From contig NZ_AP020337.1 of NCBI RefSeq assembly GCF_009176725.1, forward strand, positions 4,409,501 through 4,473,500: DNA of 64,000 nucleotides. Direction: 5' to 3'. This stretch comes from Pseudomonas sp. KUIN-1 (lineage in GTDB: Bacteria; Pseudomonadota; Gammaproteobacteria; Pseudomonadales; Pseudomonadaceae). The position numbers and the translations under genes are program-made. A model generated the notes under the pieces. The model had not been told where the DNA came from. It worked only from the letters and a program-made list of their open reading frames with translations, and searched no databases. Below are positions 8,971 to 17,600 of this stretch, piece after piece; position 1 is the first letter of the stretch; every line of letters begins with the position of its first letter.

Positions 8971-9285
8971 TCAGGCGGGCTGACAGCTGAGCCTGATTCG
9001 CAACTTTATGATGCTGCGATTGAATCGGGATGAGACGTCGAGACTCTTGCCTGCGCCAACCTGCACACGCCGGGTGCGCGATGCCTCCGGCCCGTTGATG
9101 AACACCACCGAACATTTGGCGTCTACTTCACCGTAGTTGTTGACGGTGATTGACCCGGTATCGTGATAGACGTCGTGGGCAACATAATCGATCTTCACGT
9201 CCTGGTACTGTTTTTCCACCTCGATGGGGTACGCCAGGGCCGTCACCGGCAACATGACCAGCAGCGCACAACACAGTCGATTCAT
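8971..9285 (-). CDS. Small exported protein of unknown function
   Basis: The 104-residue protein starts with a typical signal peptide (MNRLCCALLVMLPVTALA, cut before YPIEVE). The mature part of about 86 residues is beta-rich, with a SITVNNYGEVDAKCSVVF segment and two cysteines (in KCSVV and LSCQPA) suited to a disulphide. I recognise it as a small pseudomonad family that databases often label 3-phosphoglycerate kinase; that label cannot be right, because the protein is a quarter of the size and has none of the kinase motifs. It is divergent from the LysR regulator gene with a 67-bp gap, so the two might share control. Confidence 0.7.
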   Translation of the reverse strand: MNRLCCALLVMLPVTALAYPIEVEKQYQDVKIDYVAHDVYHDTGSITVNNYGEVDAKCSVVFINGPEASRTRRVQVGAGKSLDVSSRFNRSIIKLRIRLSCQPA

Positions 9286-9352
9286 TCGGCAATCTCCGAG
9301 TCGGGATTGTCAGAGTAGAACAACAAGCCCGTATTTAAAGAGGAATTACAGC

Positions 9353-10276
9353 ATGAAAGCGCCCCGCGTGACTCTCGACCAGTGGCGCACATTGCAGGCC
9401 GTGGTCGATCACGGTGGTTTTGCTCAGGCCGCCGAAGCGTTGCATCGCTCGCAATCATCGGTGAGTTACACCGTGGCGCGCATGCAGGAACAGCTCGGCG
9501 TGCCGTTATTGCGTATCGACGGGCGCAAGGCGGTGCTGACCGAAGCCGGTGGCGTACTGCTGCGCCGTTCGCGGCAGCTGGTCAAGCAGGCCAGCCAACT
9601 GGAAGACCTCGCGCACCATATGGAACAGGGCTGGGAAGCGGAAGTGCGCCTGGTGATCGACGCGGCGTACCCTTCGGCACGTCTGGTCAAGGCGCTGACC
9701 GCGTTCATGCCGCAGAGCCGCGGCTGCCGGGTGCGACTGCGTGAAGAAGTGCTCTCCGGCGTCGAAGAAGTCTTGCTCGAAGGCGTGGCGGACCTGGCCA
9801 TCAGCGGCTACAGCATTGCCGGTCATCTGGGCACCGAGATGAGCTCGGTCGAGTTCGTCGCCGTCGCGCACCCGGACCACGCCCTGCATCAGGCCAATCG
9901 CGAGCTGACCTTTCAGGACCTGGAAAGCCAGTTGCAGGTGGTCATCCGTGACTCCGGCAGGCAGCAACCCAGGGACTTCGGCTGGCTGGGCGCGGAACAG
10001 CGCTGGACCGTCGGCAGCCTCGGCACCGCCGCGACCTTCGTCAGCAACGGCCTGGGCTTCGCCTGGCTGCCGCGGCACATGATCGAGCGCGAACTGCGCG
10101 AAGGCTTGCTCAAGCCCCTGCGCCTGGACAAGGGCGGTAGCCGTAACCCGACCTTCTATCTTTACTCCAGCAAGGACCGGCCGCTGGGCCCGGCCACGCA
10201 GATCCTGATCGACCTGATCCGCAGCTTTGACACGACACCGCTCACCGCTGCACTCGGCACGCCGCAAAATGCCTGA
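9353..10276 (+). CDS. LysR-family transcriptional regulator
   Basis: 307 residues from the ATG at 9353, which has AGAGGAATTACAGC upstream (SD AGAGGA); an upstream in-frame extension to 9224 runs over the neighbouring divergent gene and is not credible. An N-terminal winged helix-turn-helix (residues ~7-66, with FAQAAEALHRSQSSVSY) is followed by a periplasmic-binding-fold effector domain (~90-295). The helix-turn-helix is typical of LysR proteins of pseudomonads. The target is unknown; the divergent small exported protein is the obvious candidate, as LysR genes often control divergent neighbours. Confidence 0.88.
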   Translation: MKAPRVTLDQWRTLQAVVDHGGFAQAAEALHRSQSSVSYTVARMQEQLGVPLLRIDGRKAVLTEAGGVLLRRSRQLVKQASQLEDLAHHMEQGWEAEVRLVIDAAYPSARLVKALTAFMPQSRGCRVRLREEVLSGVEEVLLEGVADLAISGYSIAGHLGTEMSSVEFVAVAHPDHALHQANRELTFQDLESQLQVVIRDSGRQQPRDFGWLGAEQRWTVGSLGTAATFVSNGLGFAWLPRHMIERELREGLLKPLRLDKGGSRNPTFYLYSSKDRPLGPATQILIDLIRSFDTTPLTAALGTPQNA

Positions 10277-10509
10277 CCGGCGCAGGCACTTGGCGCTCTT
10301 CGCTCAGTCAGGGCTGCCTGCGGCACTTCAATCACACGCGGCTGGAATTCATCGCCAGCAACGCAGTCTGAAAATCCTGTGCGGTCCATGGACGTGCAGC
10401 CTGATCGCCTGAAGTGCTGCAAACCCGCCAATACGCTGGGCAAAAAAAGCCAAACGTGGTTACCTTGCCGGTCACAGTCGATATCTCTTAATGAAGGACG
10501 TGTTGCCAC

Positions 10510-11073
10510 ATGCTGAAAAAAATCGCTCTCGCCGCCTGCTCCGTGCTGTTCGCCGCCAACCTGATGGCTGCCCCGGATAAAGCCACGCACGTGGTGCTCG
10601 ACACCAGTTTCGGCCAGATTGAAATCGAACTCGCAGACACCAAGGCGCCGGTCAGCACCCAGAACTTTCTGGGTTATGTCGACAGCGGCTTCTACACCAA
10701 CACCATCTTTCACCGGGTGATTCCGGGCTTCATGGTGCAAGGCGGTGGCTTCACCCCGCAGATGGTTCAGAAGCAGACCAAGGATCCGATCAAGAACGAA
10801 GCCCAGAACGGTTTGCATAACGTCCGCGGCACCATTGCCATGGCGCGTACCTCGGACGTGAACTCGGCCACCAGTCAATTCTTCATCAACACCAACGACA
10901 ATGCCATGCTCGACAACGGCGCACGCGACTTCGGTTACGCAGTGTTCGGCAAAGTCGTCAAGGGCATGGACGTCGTCGACAACATCGTCAACGCCCGCAC
11001 CACTACTCAGAAAGGCATGCAAAACGTGCCAGTCGACCCGATCCTGATCAAGTCCGCCAAACGCGTCAACTGA
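10510..11073 (+). CDS. ppiA: Periplasmic peptidyl-prolyl cis-trans isomerase (cyclophilin)
   Basis: A 187-residue cyclophilin with a cleavable signal peptide (MLKKIALAACSVLFAANLMA). The mature domain has the cyclophilin core motifs: NFLGYVDSGFYTNTIFHRVIPGF (with the catalytic Arg in FHRV), FMVQGGGF, GTIAMAR and SQFFIN. It catalyses proline isomerisation during folding of exported proteins in the periplasm. AAGGA lies about 12 nt before the ATG. It stands alone; the ABC exporter follows after 101 bp with an intervening hairpin. Confidence 0.93.
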   Translation: MLKKIALAACSVLFAANLMAAPDKATHVVLDTSFGQIEIELADTKAPVSTQNFLGYVDSGFYTNTIFHRVIPGFMVQGGGFTPQMVQKQTKDPIKNEAQNGLHNVRGTIAMARTSDVNSATSQFFINTNDNAMLDNGARDFGYAVFGKVVKGMDVVDNIVNARTTTQKGMQNVPVDPILIKSAKRVN

Positions 11074-11088
11074 TCGGGAAACCTGCAC

Positions 11089-11115
11089 CGCATGAAGCCT
11101 TGGGCTTCGTGCGGT
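11089..11115 (+). terminator. Hairpin after the cyclophilin gene
   Basis: CCGCATGAAGCC pairs with GGCTTCGTGCGG (one G-U pair) around a 3-nt loop, 16 nt after the ppiA stop. There is no U-tract, so termination strength is uncertain. Confidence 0.5.
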
Positions 11116-11140
11116 CCGGACGGGAGAGCCTCCACTTATC

Positions 11141-11164
11141 AAGGAGAACCCACGTCGCGTGGGT
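11141..11164 (+). promoter_or_regulatory. Shine-Dalgarno and bridging hairpin before the ABC exporter
   Basis: AAGGAG at 11141-11146 is 28 nt from the ATG at 11175, too far for normal initiation. A perfect 7-bp stem, ACCCACG with CGTGGGT around TCG (11148-11164), lies between them; folding it leaves about 11 nt between SD and ATG. The only earlier in-frame start, GTG at 11163, is followed at once by a TGA. The arrangement suggests the hairpin brings SD and start together. Confidence 0.5.
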
Positions 11165-11174
11165 GTGATAGCCA

Positions 11175-13007
11175 ATGCTTTATCGTCGTTTCGAAAAACT
11201 GATCGATATCTTCAAAGACGCTCCTACCGCTGCCCCGCCCAATACCGTCTTCGCGTTCTACCTCTACTACCTGCGTCAGGTATGGCCGACGTTCACCGCG
11301 CTGCTGGTGGTCGGGCTGATCGGTGCGCTGATCGAAGTGTCGCTGTTCAGCTACCTGAGCCGCATCATCGACCTGGCGCAAACCACGCCGCCGGAGAATT
11401 TCTTCAGTATTCACGGTTCCGAGCTGATCTGGATGGTGGTGGTGGCCCTGCTGCTGCGGCCGATTTTCGTCGGCCTGCATGACCTGCTGGTACACCAGAC
11501 GATCAGCCCCGGCATGACCAACCTGATTCGCTGGCAGAACCACAGCCACGTACTCAAACAGAGTGTCAATTTCTTCCAGAACGACTTCGCCGGGCGTATC
11601 GCCCAGCGCATCATGCAGACCGGCAACTCGTTACGTGACTCGGCCGTGCAGACGGTGGATGCGCTGTGGCATGTGCTGATCTACGCGATCAGCGCGATGG
11701 TGCTGTTCGCCGAGGCCGACTGGCGGCTGATGATTCCGCTGGGCACCTGGATCGCGGCGTTCATCCTCTCGCTGATGTATTTCGTGCCGCGGGTCAAGCA
11801 ACGCTCGGTGGATTCGTCCGATGCGCGCTCCAGACTGATGGGCCGCATCGTCGACGGCTACACCAACATCACCACGCTCAAGCTGTTCGCCCACACCAAC
11901 CACGAGCAGCAGTACGCGCGCGAAGCGATGCGCGACCACACCGAAAAGAGTCAGCTGGCTGGCCGCGTGGTCACCTCGATGGACACCACCATCACCACCA
12001 TGAACGGCATACTGATCGTCACCACGACCGGTCTGGCCCTCTGGCTGTGGACCCAGTCCATTATCTCGGTGGGTGCGATCGCGCTGGCCACCGGTCTGGT
12101 CATCCGTATCGTCAACATGTCCGGCTGGATCATGTGGGTGGTCAACGGCATCTTCGAGAACATCGGCACCGTGCAAGACGGCCTGGAAAGTATTTCGCAG
12201 CCCGTCACGGTCAATGACAAACCCGGCGCCCTGCCGCTGAAGATCGAAAACGGCGGTGTCAGGTTCGACGGCGTGGATTTCCATTACGGCAATGGCAACG
12301 GGATCATTCACAACCTCAACCTGGACATCAAACCGGGTGAGAAGATCGGCCTGATCGGGCCTTCCGGCGCGGGCAAGTCGACGCTGGTCAACCTGCTGCT
12401 GCGCATGTACGACGTGCAAGGCGGGAGGATCCTCATCGACGGCCAGGACATTTCCGAAATCACCCAGGAAAGCCTGCGCGCGCAGATCGGCATGATTACC
12501 CAGGACACCTCGCTGCTGCACCGCTCGATTCGCGAGAACCTGTTGTATGGCAATCCGCACGCAACCGATGAACAGCTCTGGGAATCGATCCATAAGGCCC
12601 GCGCCGACGAGTTCATCCCGCTGCTGTCAGACTCCGAAGGTCGCACCGGCTTCGACGCCCATGTCGGTGAGCGCGGCGTCAAGCTATCCGGCGGGCAACG
12701 CCAGCGTATCGCGATCACCCGCGTGCTGCTCAAGGACGCGCCGATCCTGATCATGGACGAAGCCACCTCGGCACTCGACTCGGAAGTCGAAGCAGCGATT
12801 CAGGAGAGCCTGGAGACGTTGATGCAGGGCAAGACCGTGATCGCCATCGCGCACCGCCTGTCGACGATCGCGCGCATGGATCGCCTGGTGGTTCTGGAGA
12901 AAGGCCAGATCGCCGAAACCGGCACGCACAGCGAACTGCTGGCGCATGGCGGGCTGTATGCGCGGTTGTGGCAGCATCAGACGGGCGGGTTTGTAGGCGT
13001 GGATTGA
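11175..13007 (+). CDS. ABC-type exporter, fused permease and ATPase
   Basis: A 610-residue half-transporter: a six-helix type I exporter membrane domain (residues ~30-340) fused to a nucleotide-binding domain (~360-600) with Walker A GPSGAGKST, signature LSGGQRQR, Walker B ILIMDEATSALDS and switch AHRLST. It resembles the MsbA/multidrug (MdlB-like) class and should act as a homodimer in the inner membrane. The cargo is unknown; there is no adjacent peptidase, adaptor or outer-membrane factor. Translation may depend on the hairpin described just upstream. Its stop is followed directly by REP and tandem repeats. Confidence 0.92.
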   Translation: MLYRRFEKLIDIFKDAPTAAPPNTVFAFYLYYLRQVWPTFTALLVVGLIGALIEVSLFSYLSRIIDLAQTTPPENFFSIHGSELIWMVVVALLLRPIFVGLHDLLVHQTISPGMTNLIRWQNHSHVLKQSVNFFQNDFAGRIAQRIMQTGNSLRDSAVQTVDALWHVLIYAISAMVLFAEADWRLMIPLGTWIAAFILSLMYFVPRVKQRSVDSSDARSRLMGRIVDGYTNITTLKLFAHTNHEQQYAREAMRDHTEKSQLAGRVVTSMDTTITTMNGILIVTTTGLALWLWTQSIISVGAIALATGLVIRIVNMSGWIMWVVNGIFENIGTVQDGLESISQPVTVNDKPGALPLKIENGGVRFDGVDFHYGNGNGIIHNLNLDIKPGEKIGLIGPSGAGKSTLVNLLLRMYDVQGGRILIDGQDISEITQESLRAQIGMITQDTSLLHRSIRENLLYGNPHATDEQLWESIHKARADEFIPLLSDSEGRTGFDAHVGERGVKLSGGQRQRIAITRVLLKDAPILIMDEATSALDSEVEAAIQESLETLMQGKTVIAIAHRLSTIARMDRLVVLEKGQIAETGTHSELLAHGGLYARLWQHQTGGFVGVD

Positions 13008-13028
13008 TAGGGCGAGGCTGCCGGCCTC

Positions 13029-13052
13029 TTCGCGAGCAAGCTCGCTCCCACA
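13029..13052. repeat. REP-like palindrome
   Basis: The core CGCGAGCAAGCTCGCTCCCAC is the common Pseudomonas REP palindrome, 22 nt after the exporter stop. Its inverse form is embedded in each unit of the adjacent tandem array. Confidence 0.65.
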
Positions 13053-13112
13053 AGATCTGCACACGCCATAAGATCTTCAGGGGCAGTGATCTCCCCGCTG
13101 CCCCGCCTGCCG

Positions 13113-13532
13113 GTCAGGTGTACACCGCACTTGTGGGAGCTTGCTCGCGAAGAGGCCCGTGCAGTCGCTGAATATCTGCTGGGTAGCTGCTCACCTGTCG
13201 GTCAGGTGTACACAGAAGTTGTGTGAGCTTGCTCACGAAGGTGCCAGTGCAGTCGCTGGATGTCTTCTGGGTAGCTGCTCACCTGTCGGTCAGGTGTACA
13301 CCGAACTTGTGCGAGCTTGCTCGCGAAGAGGCCCGTGCAGTCGCTGGATGTCTGCTGGATAGCTACTCACCTGTCGGTCAGGTGTACACCGAACTTGCTC
13401 GCGAAGAGGCCAGTGCTGTCGCTGAATGTCTTCTGGGTAGCTACTCACCTGTCGGTCAGGTGTACACCGCACTTGTGGGAGCGAGCTTGCTCGCGAAGAG
13501 GCCCGTGCAGTCGCTGAATGTCTTCTGGCCGG
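13113..13532. repeat. 88-bp tandem repeat array with embedded REP cores
   Basis: The landmark GTCAGGTGTACAC recurs at 13113, 13201, 13289, 13377 and 13455, giving a period of 88, 88, 88 and 78 bp. Each unit contains GCTTGCTCGCGAAGAGG, the inverse REP core, then GTGCAGTCGCTG and CACCTGTCG. The fourth unit lacks 10 bp within the REP part; the fifth has a 4-bp longer, complete REP palindrome. The last unit degrades at the stop codon of the acyltransferase gene (13533). The units differ by scattered substitutions, so it is not an assembly artefact of identical copies. Open frames in the array are by-products of the period not being a multiple of 3 and show no coding character. Confidence 0.85.
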
Positions 13533-14660
13533 TTACTCCGCCTGCCGATACGGCAGCGCGCTGCGCGCTTCCTCGGCATAGGCCAGTACGCCGACTCGCT
13601 CCTGCTCCAGAAACTCGCTGACCGCGTCTTTCAGGCCTGGGTGCATCAGGTAGTGCCACGAACGGGTGATCTGCGGTTCGAAGCCGCGGATCAGTTTGTG
13701 TTCGCCCTGCGCGCCGGGGTCGAATCGTTGCAGGCCGTGGGCGATGGCATAGTCCATACCTTGATAGAAACAGGTTTCGAAATGCAGCCGGTCAAACTCG
13801 GCCAGGCAGCCCCAGTAGCGCCCATAGAAACTGTCATCGCCAATCAGGCTGAAGGCCATCGCCACAGGCCGTGAGCCCTGCAGCGCGATGACCACACGGA
13901 TCGATTCGGGCATGCGCTCGGCCAACAGGCTGAAGAACTCACGCGTCAGGTAAGGCGCCTGCCCACGCACCTCGTAGGTATTGGAGTAGCACGCATAAAC
14001 GAAGTCCCACAGCACTTCGCTCATCTGCGCGCCCTCGAGCCATTCAAACTCGATGCCCTGCCCCGCCACTTGTTCACGTTCCTTGCGCATCTGTTTGCGC
14101 TTGCGTGAACTCAATGCGTCAAGAAAGTCCTGAAAGTCCCGGTAACCCCGGTTATGCCAGTGAAACTGGCAACCGATGCGCTGCAACCAGCCCGGCTGGG
14201 TTTCAAGCAAGGCATCGGCCGCCGGATCGGTAAAGTTCACGTGTGCGCTCGACAGCCCCTCACGTTGCAGGTATGCCGGCAGCTCGCCGAGCAACTCGAT
14301 GCCACCCTGAGGCGTCGCGGACAGAATCCGCGAACCGCCGACCGGGCTGAACGGCACGGCGATCAGCAGCTTGGGGTAATAGGCGATGCCGGCGCGACGG
14401 CAGGCGTCTGCCCAGGCGTGATCGAACACGTACTCGCCATACGAATGCCACTTTCGGTAGGCTGGCAATGCCGCCACCAACTGATCGTTTTCGTAGTGCA
14501 GCACATGTTCGGCACGCCAGCCCGATCGTGGCCCGAGACTGCCGCTGTCCTCCAGCGAGCTGAGAAACGCATGCCGCAGGAATGGCTGATTGCCAGGTAC
14601 CAGCGCATCCCACTGGGCAGGCGCAACGGTGGCGAGGCTGTCGATTACGTGAACAGGCAT
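13533..14660 (-). CDS. FemAB/GNAT-like N-acyltransferase (PF04339 type)
   Basis: The 375-residue protein belongs to the family once called peptidoglycan biosynthesis proteins of the FemAB type (PF04339, DUF482), a double GNAT fold. Recognisable segments are NQPFLRHAFLSSLEDSGS near the N terminus, WADACRRAGIAYYPKLL, FTPVGG-like PFSPVGGSR, RKRKQMRKER in the middle, and GRYWG near residue 290 followed by FETCFYQGMDYAI. The substrate has not been settled for this family. It is cytoplasmic. It lies 39 bp downstream of the NEL protein gene on the same strand, so the two may be co-transcribed. The stop codon touches the repeat array. Confidence 0.8.
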   Translation of the reverse strand: MPVHVIDSLATVAPAQWDALVPGNQPFLRHAFLSSLEDSGSLGPRSGWRAEHVLHYENDQLVAALPAYRKWHSYGEYVFDHAWADACRRAGIAYYPKLLIAVPFSPVGGSRILSATPQGGIELLGELPAYLQREGLSSAHVNFTDPAADALLETQPGWLQRIGCQFHWHNRGYRDFQDFLDALSSRKRKQMRKEREQVAGQGIEFEWLEGAQMSEVLWDFVYACYSNTYEVRGQAPYLTREFFSLLAERMPESIRVVIALQGSRPVAMAFSLIGDDSFYGRYWGCLAEFDRLHFETCFYQGMDYAIAHGLQRFDPGAQGEHKLIRGFEPQITRSWHYLMHPGLKDAVSEFLEQERVGVLAYAEEARSALPYRQAE

Positions 14661-14699
14661 GCAGGTTCCCCGATAGGCTGACAGGGTGAAGAATATCCC

Positions 14700-17600
14700 T
14701 TATTGAGGCGTCATGTTCACCGCCTCGGCAATCTGCCTGGAAAGAGTGATCGCGAAATCATTGAGCGCCTGCTCACGCTCACTGGAGATCAAGCCAATCT
14801 GCTCGAGGTACTGTTGATCGGATTGCCGGTTTGGCGGCAACTCATCCAGGAGGGTCAGACGCTCGCTGAAGGGCTTCTTTACCCGTTCGAAATCAGAGGC
14901 GTAACGAGTTTCCAGATAACTCATCCAGAATTCCCTGGCGACCAGCGACTCGAAAAATGCCCGCGTACTTTCACGCGTGATTATTTCGCTGTGCGCATCC
15001 TGCAAATCAGCGTCGGTCACCTTCGCGATATTGCTGAACAGCATGGTTTGGGGCTGACCGGGCAGCTCAAGCCGAGCTTGCAGGCCGATACGGTAGGCCA
15101 GGCGTACTTCAGCCTCATCTACCCTGTAGCCGTGCTGCTGGCGAAGAGCAATCTCGCGCAGTGCAATTTTTTCCACCTGATCCAGACGGTCCAGGCTCCG
15201 GCTCATCTTGAACAACTCCAGTGGCTGCGCGGCGTGTGGCGTGGACGACATGATCGAGAACACCCGCACGCGTACTTCCATGTCGCCAAAGATCAATGCA
15301 AGTCCATCGCCACAGGTCTGAGGGTGGGCGGCAATATCGAATAACTGGAGACGCAACTCTGTACTTGCCGAGGCCGCGTCTATCATTGCCCAGACTCTTG
15401 CGGCCAGTGCTTCATGGTGACTTGAAAAATCAGCCGAGTACGTCAGGTCGCCCAGCATCTGAAAAAAGTCCGTAGAACCAGCGCAGGCTCGCAGATCCTG
15501 CCAAAGCCTGGTACGCACAGCCGCCTGCTCACTGCTCAGACCTGCAAGCCAGGCGGCACTGCCAGGTCCGGCTTCAAGTGGAGAACGGTTCTGGCTGACA
15601 CCCAGCCGCGGCCGCGTCCTGCCCTCGAGAAACAGTCTGATGCTAGCCAGCGTTGGCGGAGTCAACGGGTTGCCACTCAAATGCAGGTGAAGGCGGGTGG
15701 AACTGAGCGAGCGCTCGATATTATCAAGCTCCTCGATCGATATTTCCGAGATGCGATTATCGCGCACATCCAGACGAATCAAGTCAGACCTGCGCCAATT
15801 CCACACTGGCAACGTTTCAATGCCTGTAGAACGCAAAAACAGCATACGTAACGAGTTGAGCGCTGTGAGACGCGCCTGCGATCCAAGCGAACAATAGTTG
15901 AGATCAAGAACCTCCAGTCGGCGCAGATTCAGCAAAATGGCGTTGCAGGCGGCTGTCCAGTTCAAGGGGTTATGGTTGAGCGACAGCTCTGTAAGCAGTG
16001 TCATTCTTCCTATCGACTCTGGCAGGGATTGCAGTTCATTGAAGCCCAGGCCCAACGACCGCAGGTTAGGGAAGTTGTTCAGCAATGCATCGACATGTGC
16101 AGGGGTAAGCTGCATGTTCCGCGCTTTCAACTCAGCCACATGGCCAAAGCTGGCGGTTATATCCGGTATTTGCTCTACTCGCAGGTTATCCAGATCAAGC
16201 GTGTAGCCTAAAAACTCCCCCTGAAGACTGATGCTGTGAACGCTGAGTCTTCTCCAGCAGCCATGAAGGCGCCTCGCCGCGACCTCCCTTGACCTGCGCT
16301 GCAACGAGGACGTCGCTTGCGCTATCCAGGCATCCAGAGTGTTTTGCAGGGTGCGTAATTCATCAGCAAGACCGCGCAGCCTTCGCTTGACGAACCGGGG
16401 CAGTTGCCTGGCCGACCCGGTGTGTTCGGCGCGCAACTCGTCAAGGAAGCTCGCCACCTGAGCATCGGAAAAGTCCGGGTATAAACTTTTCACGGCAAGC
16501 TCCGGCGAGTGGCTGGACGCGCCAATACCCAGGCGACGAAACAAGCCGCGCAACCGTCCACTCAAGGGATAGCCAATGCGGCCATGGGGCAGGCGTTGCG
16601 GCCATTTGATACCCGGCTTGATCGGCTGCAATTGCAGAACGGCAGCCATCCGCTCACGTCGCTGAACCGCCGTATTGCGCAACAGACTGCGCAGTTGCGG
16701 CTCATCCGCGCCAGCTGGTAACTGAATGTCGAGCCGTACCTGTTCGGGAAGCGCCTGCAACAACGCCCTGAAAAACTGCTGATCGACCTCGCCGAGCGGC
16801 TCACCTGACGGTTCGAAACACTGGATCCCCGCTTCGGTGCTGACCAGCAGCCGATGCATTGAGGCCTGATCGCTGTCGAGACTGGCGATTTCGTCGCCCT
16901 CCAGCGAGTCCTTCAACAGATCGATCGAAACCTCACCCCGCCAGCCTGGCAGGTACTGCAGCATGCCCAGCGCCGCAGCCTGCGTGTCCAGATTGTCGGT
17001 TACCGCCCGATAGAAGCCTTCGGTGGCGCGGTTTATCCGCAGTTGCTGCTGATACTCGCGGGCATGCTCGGCCAGCGCCAGAGGAATGCGTTTTTCCGTG
17101 GTCATTCGCGCTTTGTCTGCATCGCTGGCCATGCCGATGAGTTCGAGCGCCACGCTGCTCGGCAAGCTGCCGAAGTCGCGCTGTATCAGTTGCACATGCG
17201 GGTCGTCGCTGCGACCTTCGAGCAGTTGAACGTCATCCAGCAGGCGCCCCACGTGCGTCTGGGCGTAACCGGCCAGATAGCGTTTGAAGCCGCGCAGTTG
17301 AACAGCCTTGTCGTCACTGTCGCTCCCCGTCAGGCGAGTGACTTCATCGGCGGGCAGACTTTCCAGCAACTGGCCGAGCACTTGACTGAGGTGCCCGGTC
17401 GGCCCGGCGACATGGGACGACAGTGTCATCTGCGATCCCGCGTTCCAGGCTTCCAGCAGCGCCCCTTGCGCGTCGAGCAGTAACAGGCCGCGGGTCTCAT
17501 GCCAGCGTGGTGACGACACCAGCAGTTTCAGCCACGGCTCAAGATGAGCAACATGAACCTGCGGCACATCATCGGCCTTCAGGGCTTCGATACAGACGTG

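Noticed and set aside
8971..9285. 3-phosphoglycerate kinase
   Set aside because: The label is an annotation artefact: 104 residues, signal peptide and no kinase motifs.
11159..11482. 107-codon frame overlapping the ABC exporter start
   Set aside because: Starts in the SD-proximal hairpin but is out of frame with the exporter, with an arginine-rich shadow-like product.
13113..13532. CRISPR-like array
   Set aside because: The repeats are contiguous with no unique spacers and no cas genes are present.
13223..13621. Open frames through the 88-bp array
   Set aside because: The period is not a multiple of 3, so open frames arise on both strands; no SD and overlap with a real gene.
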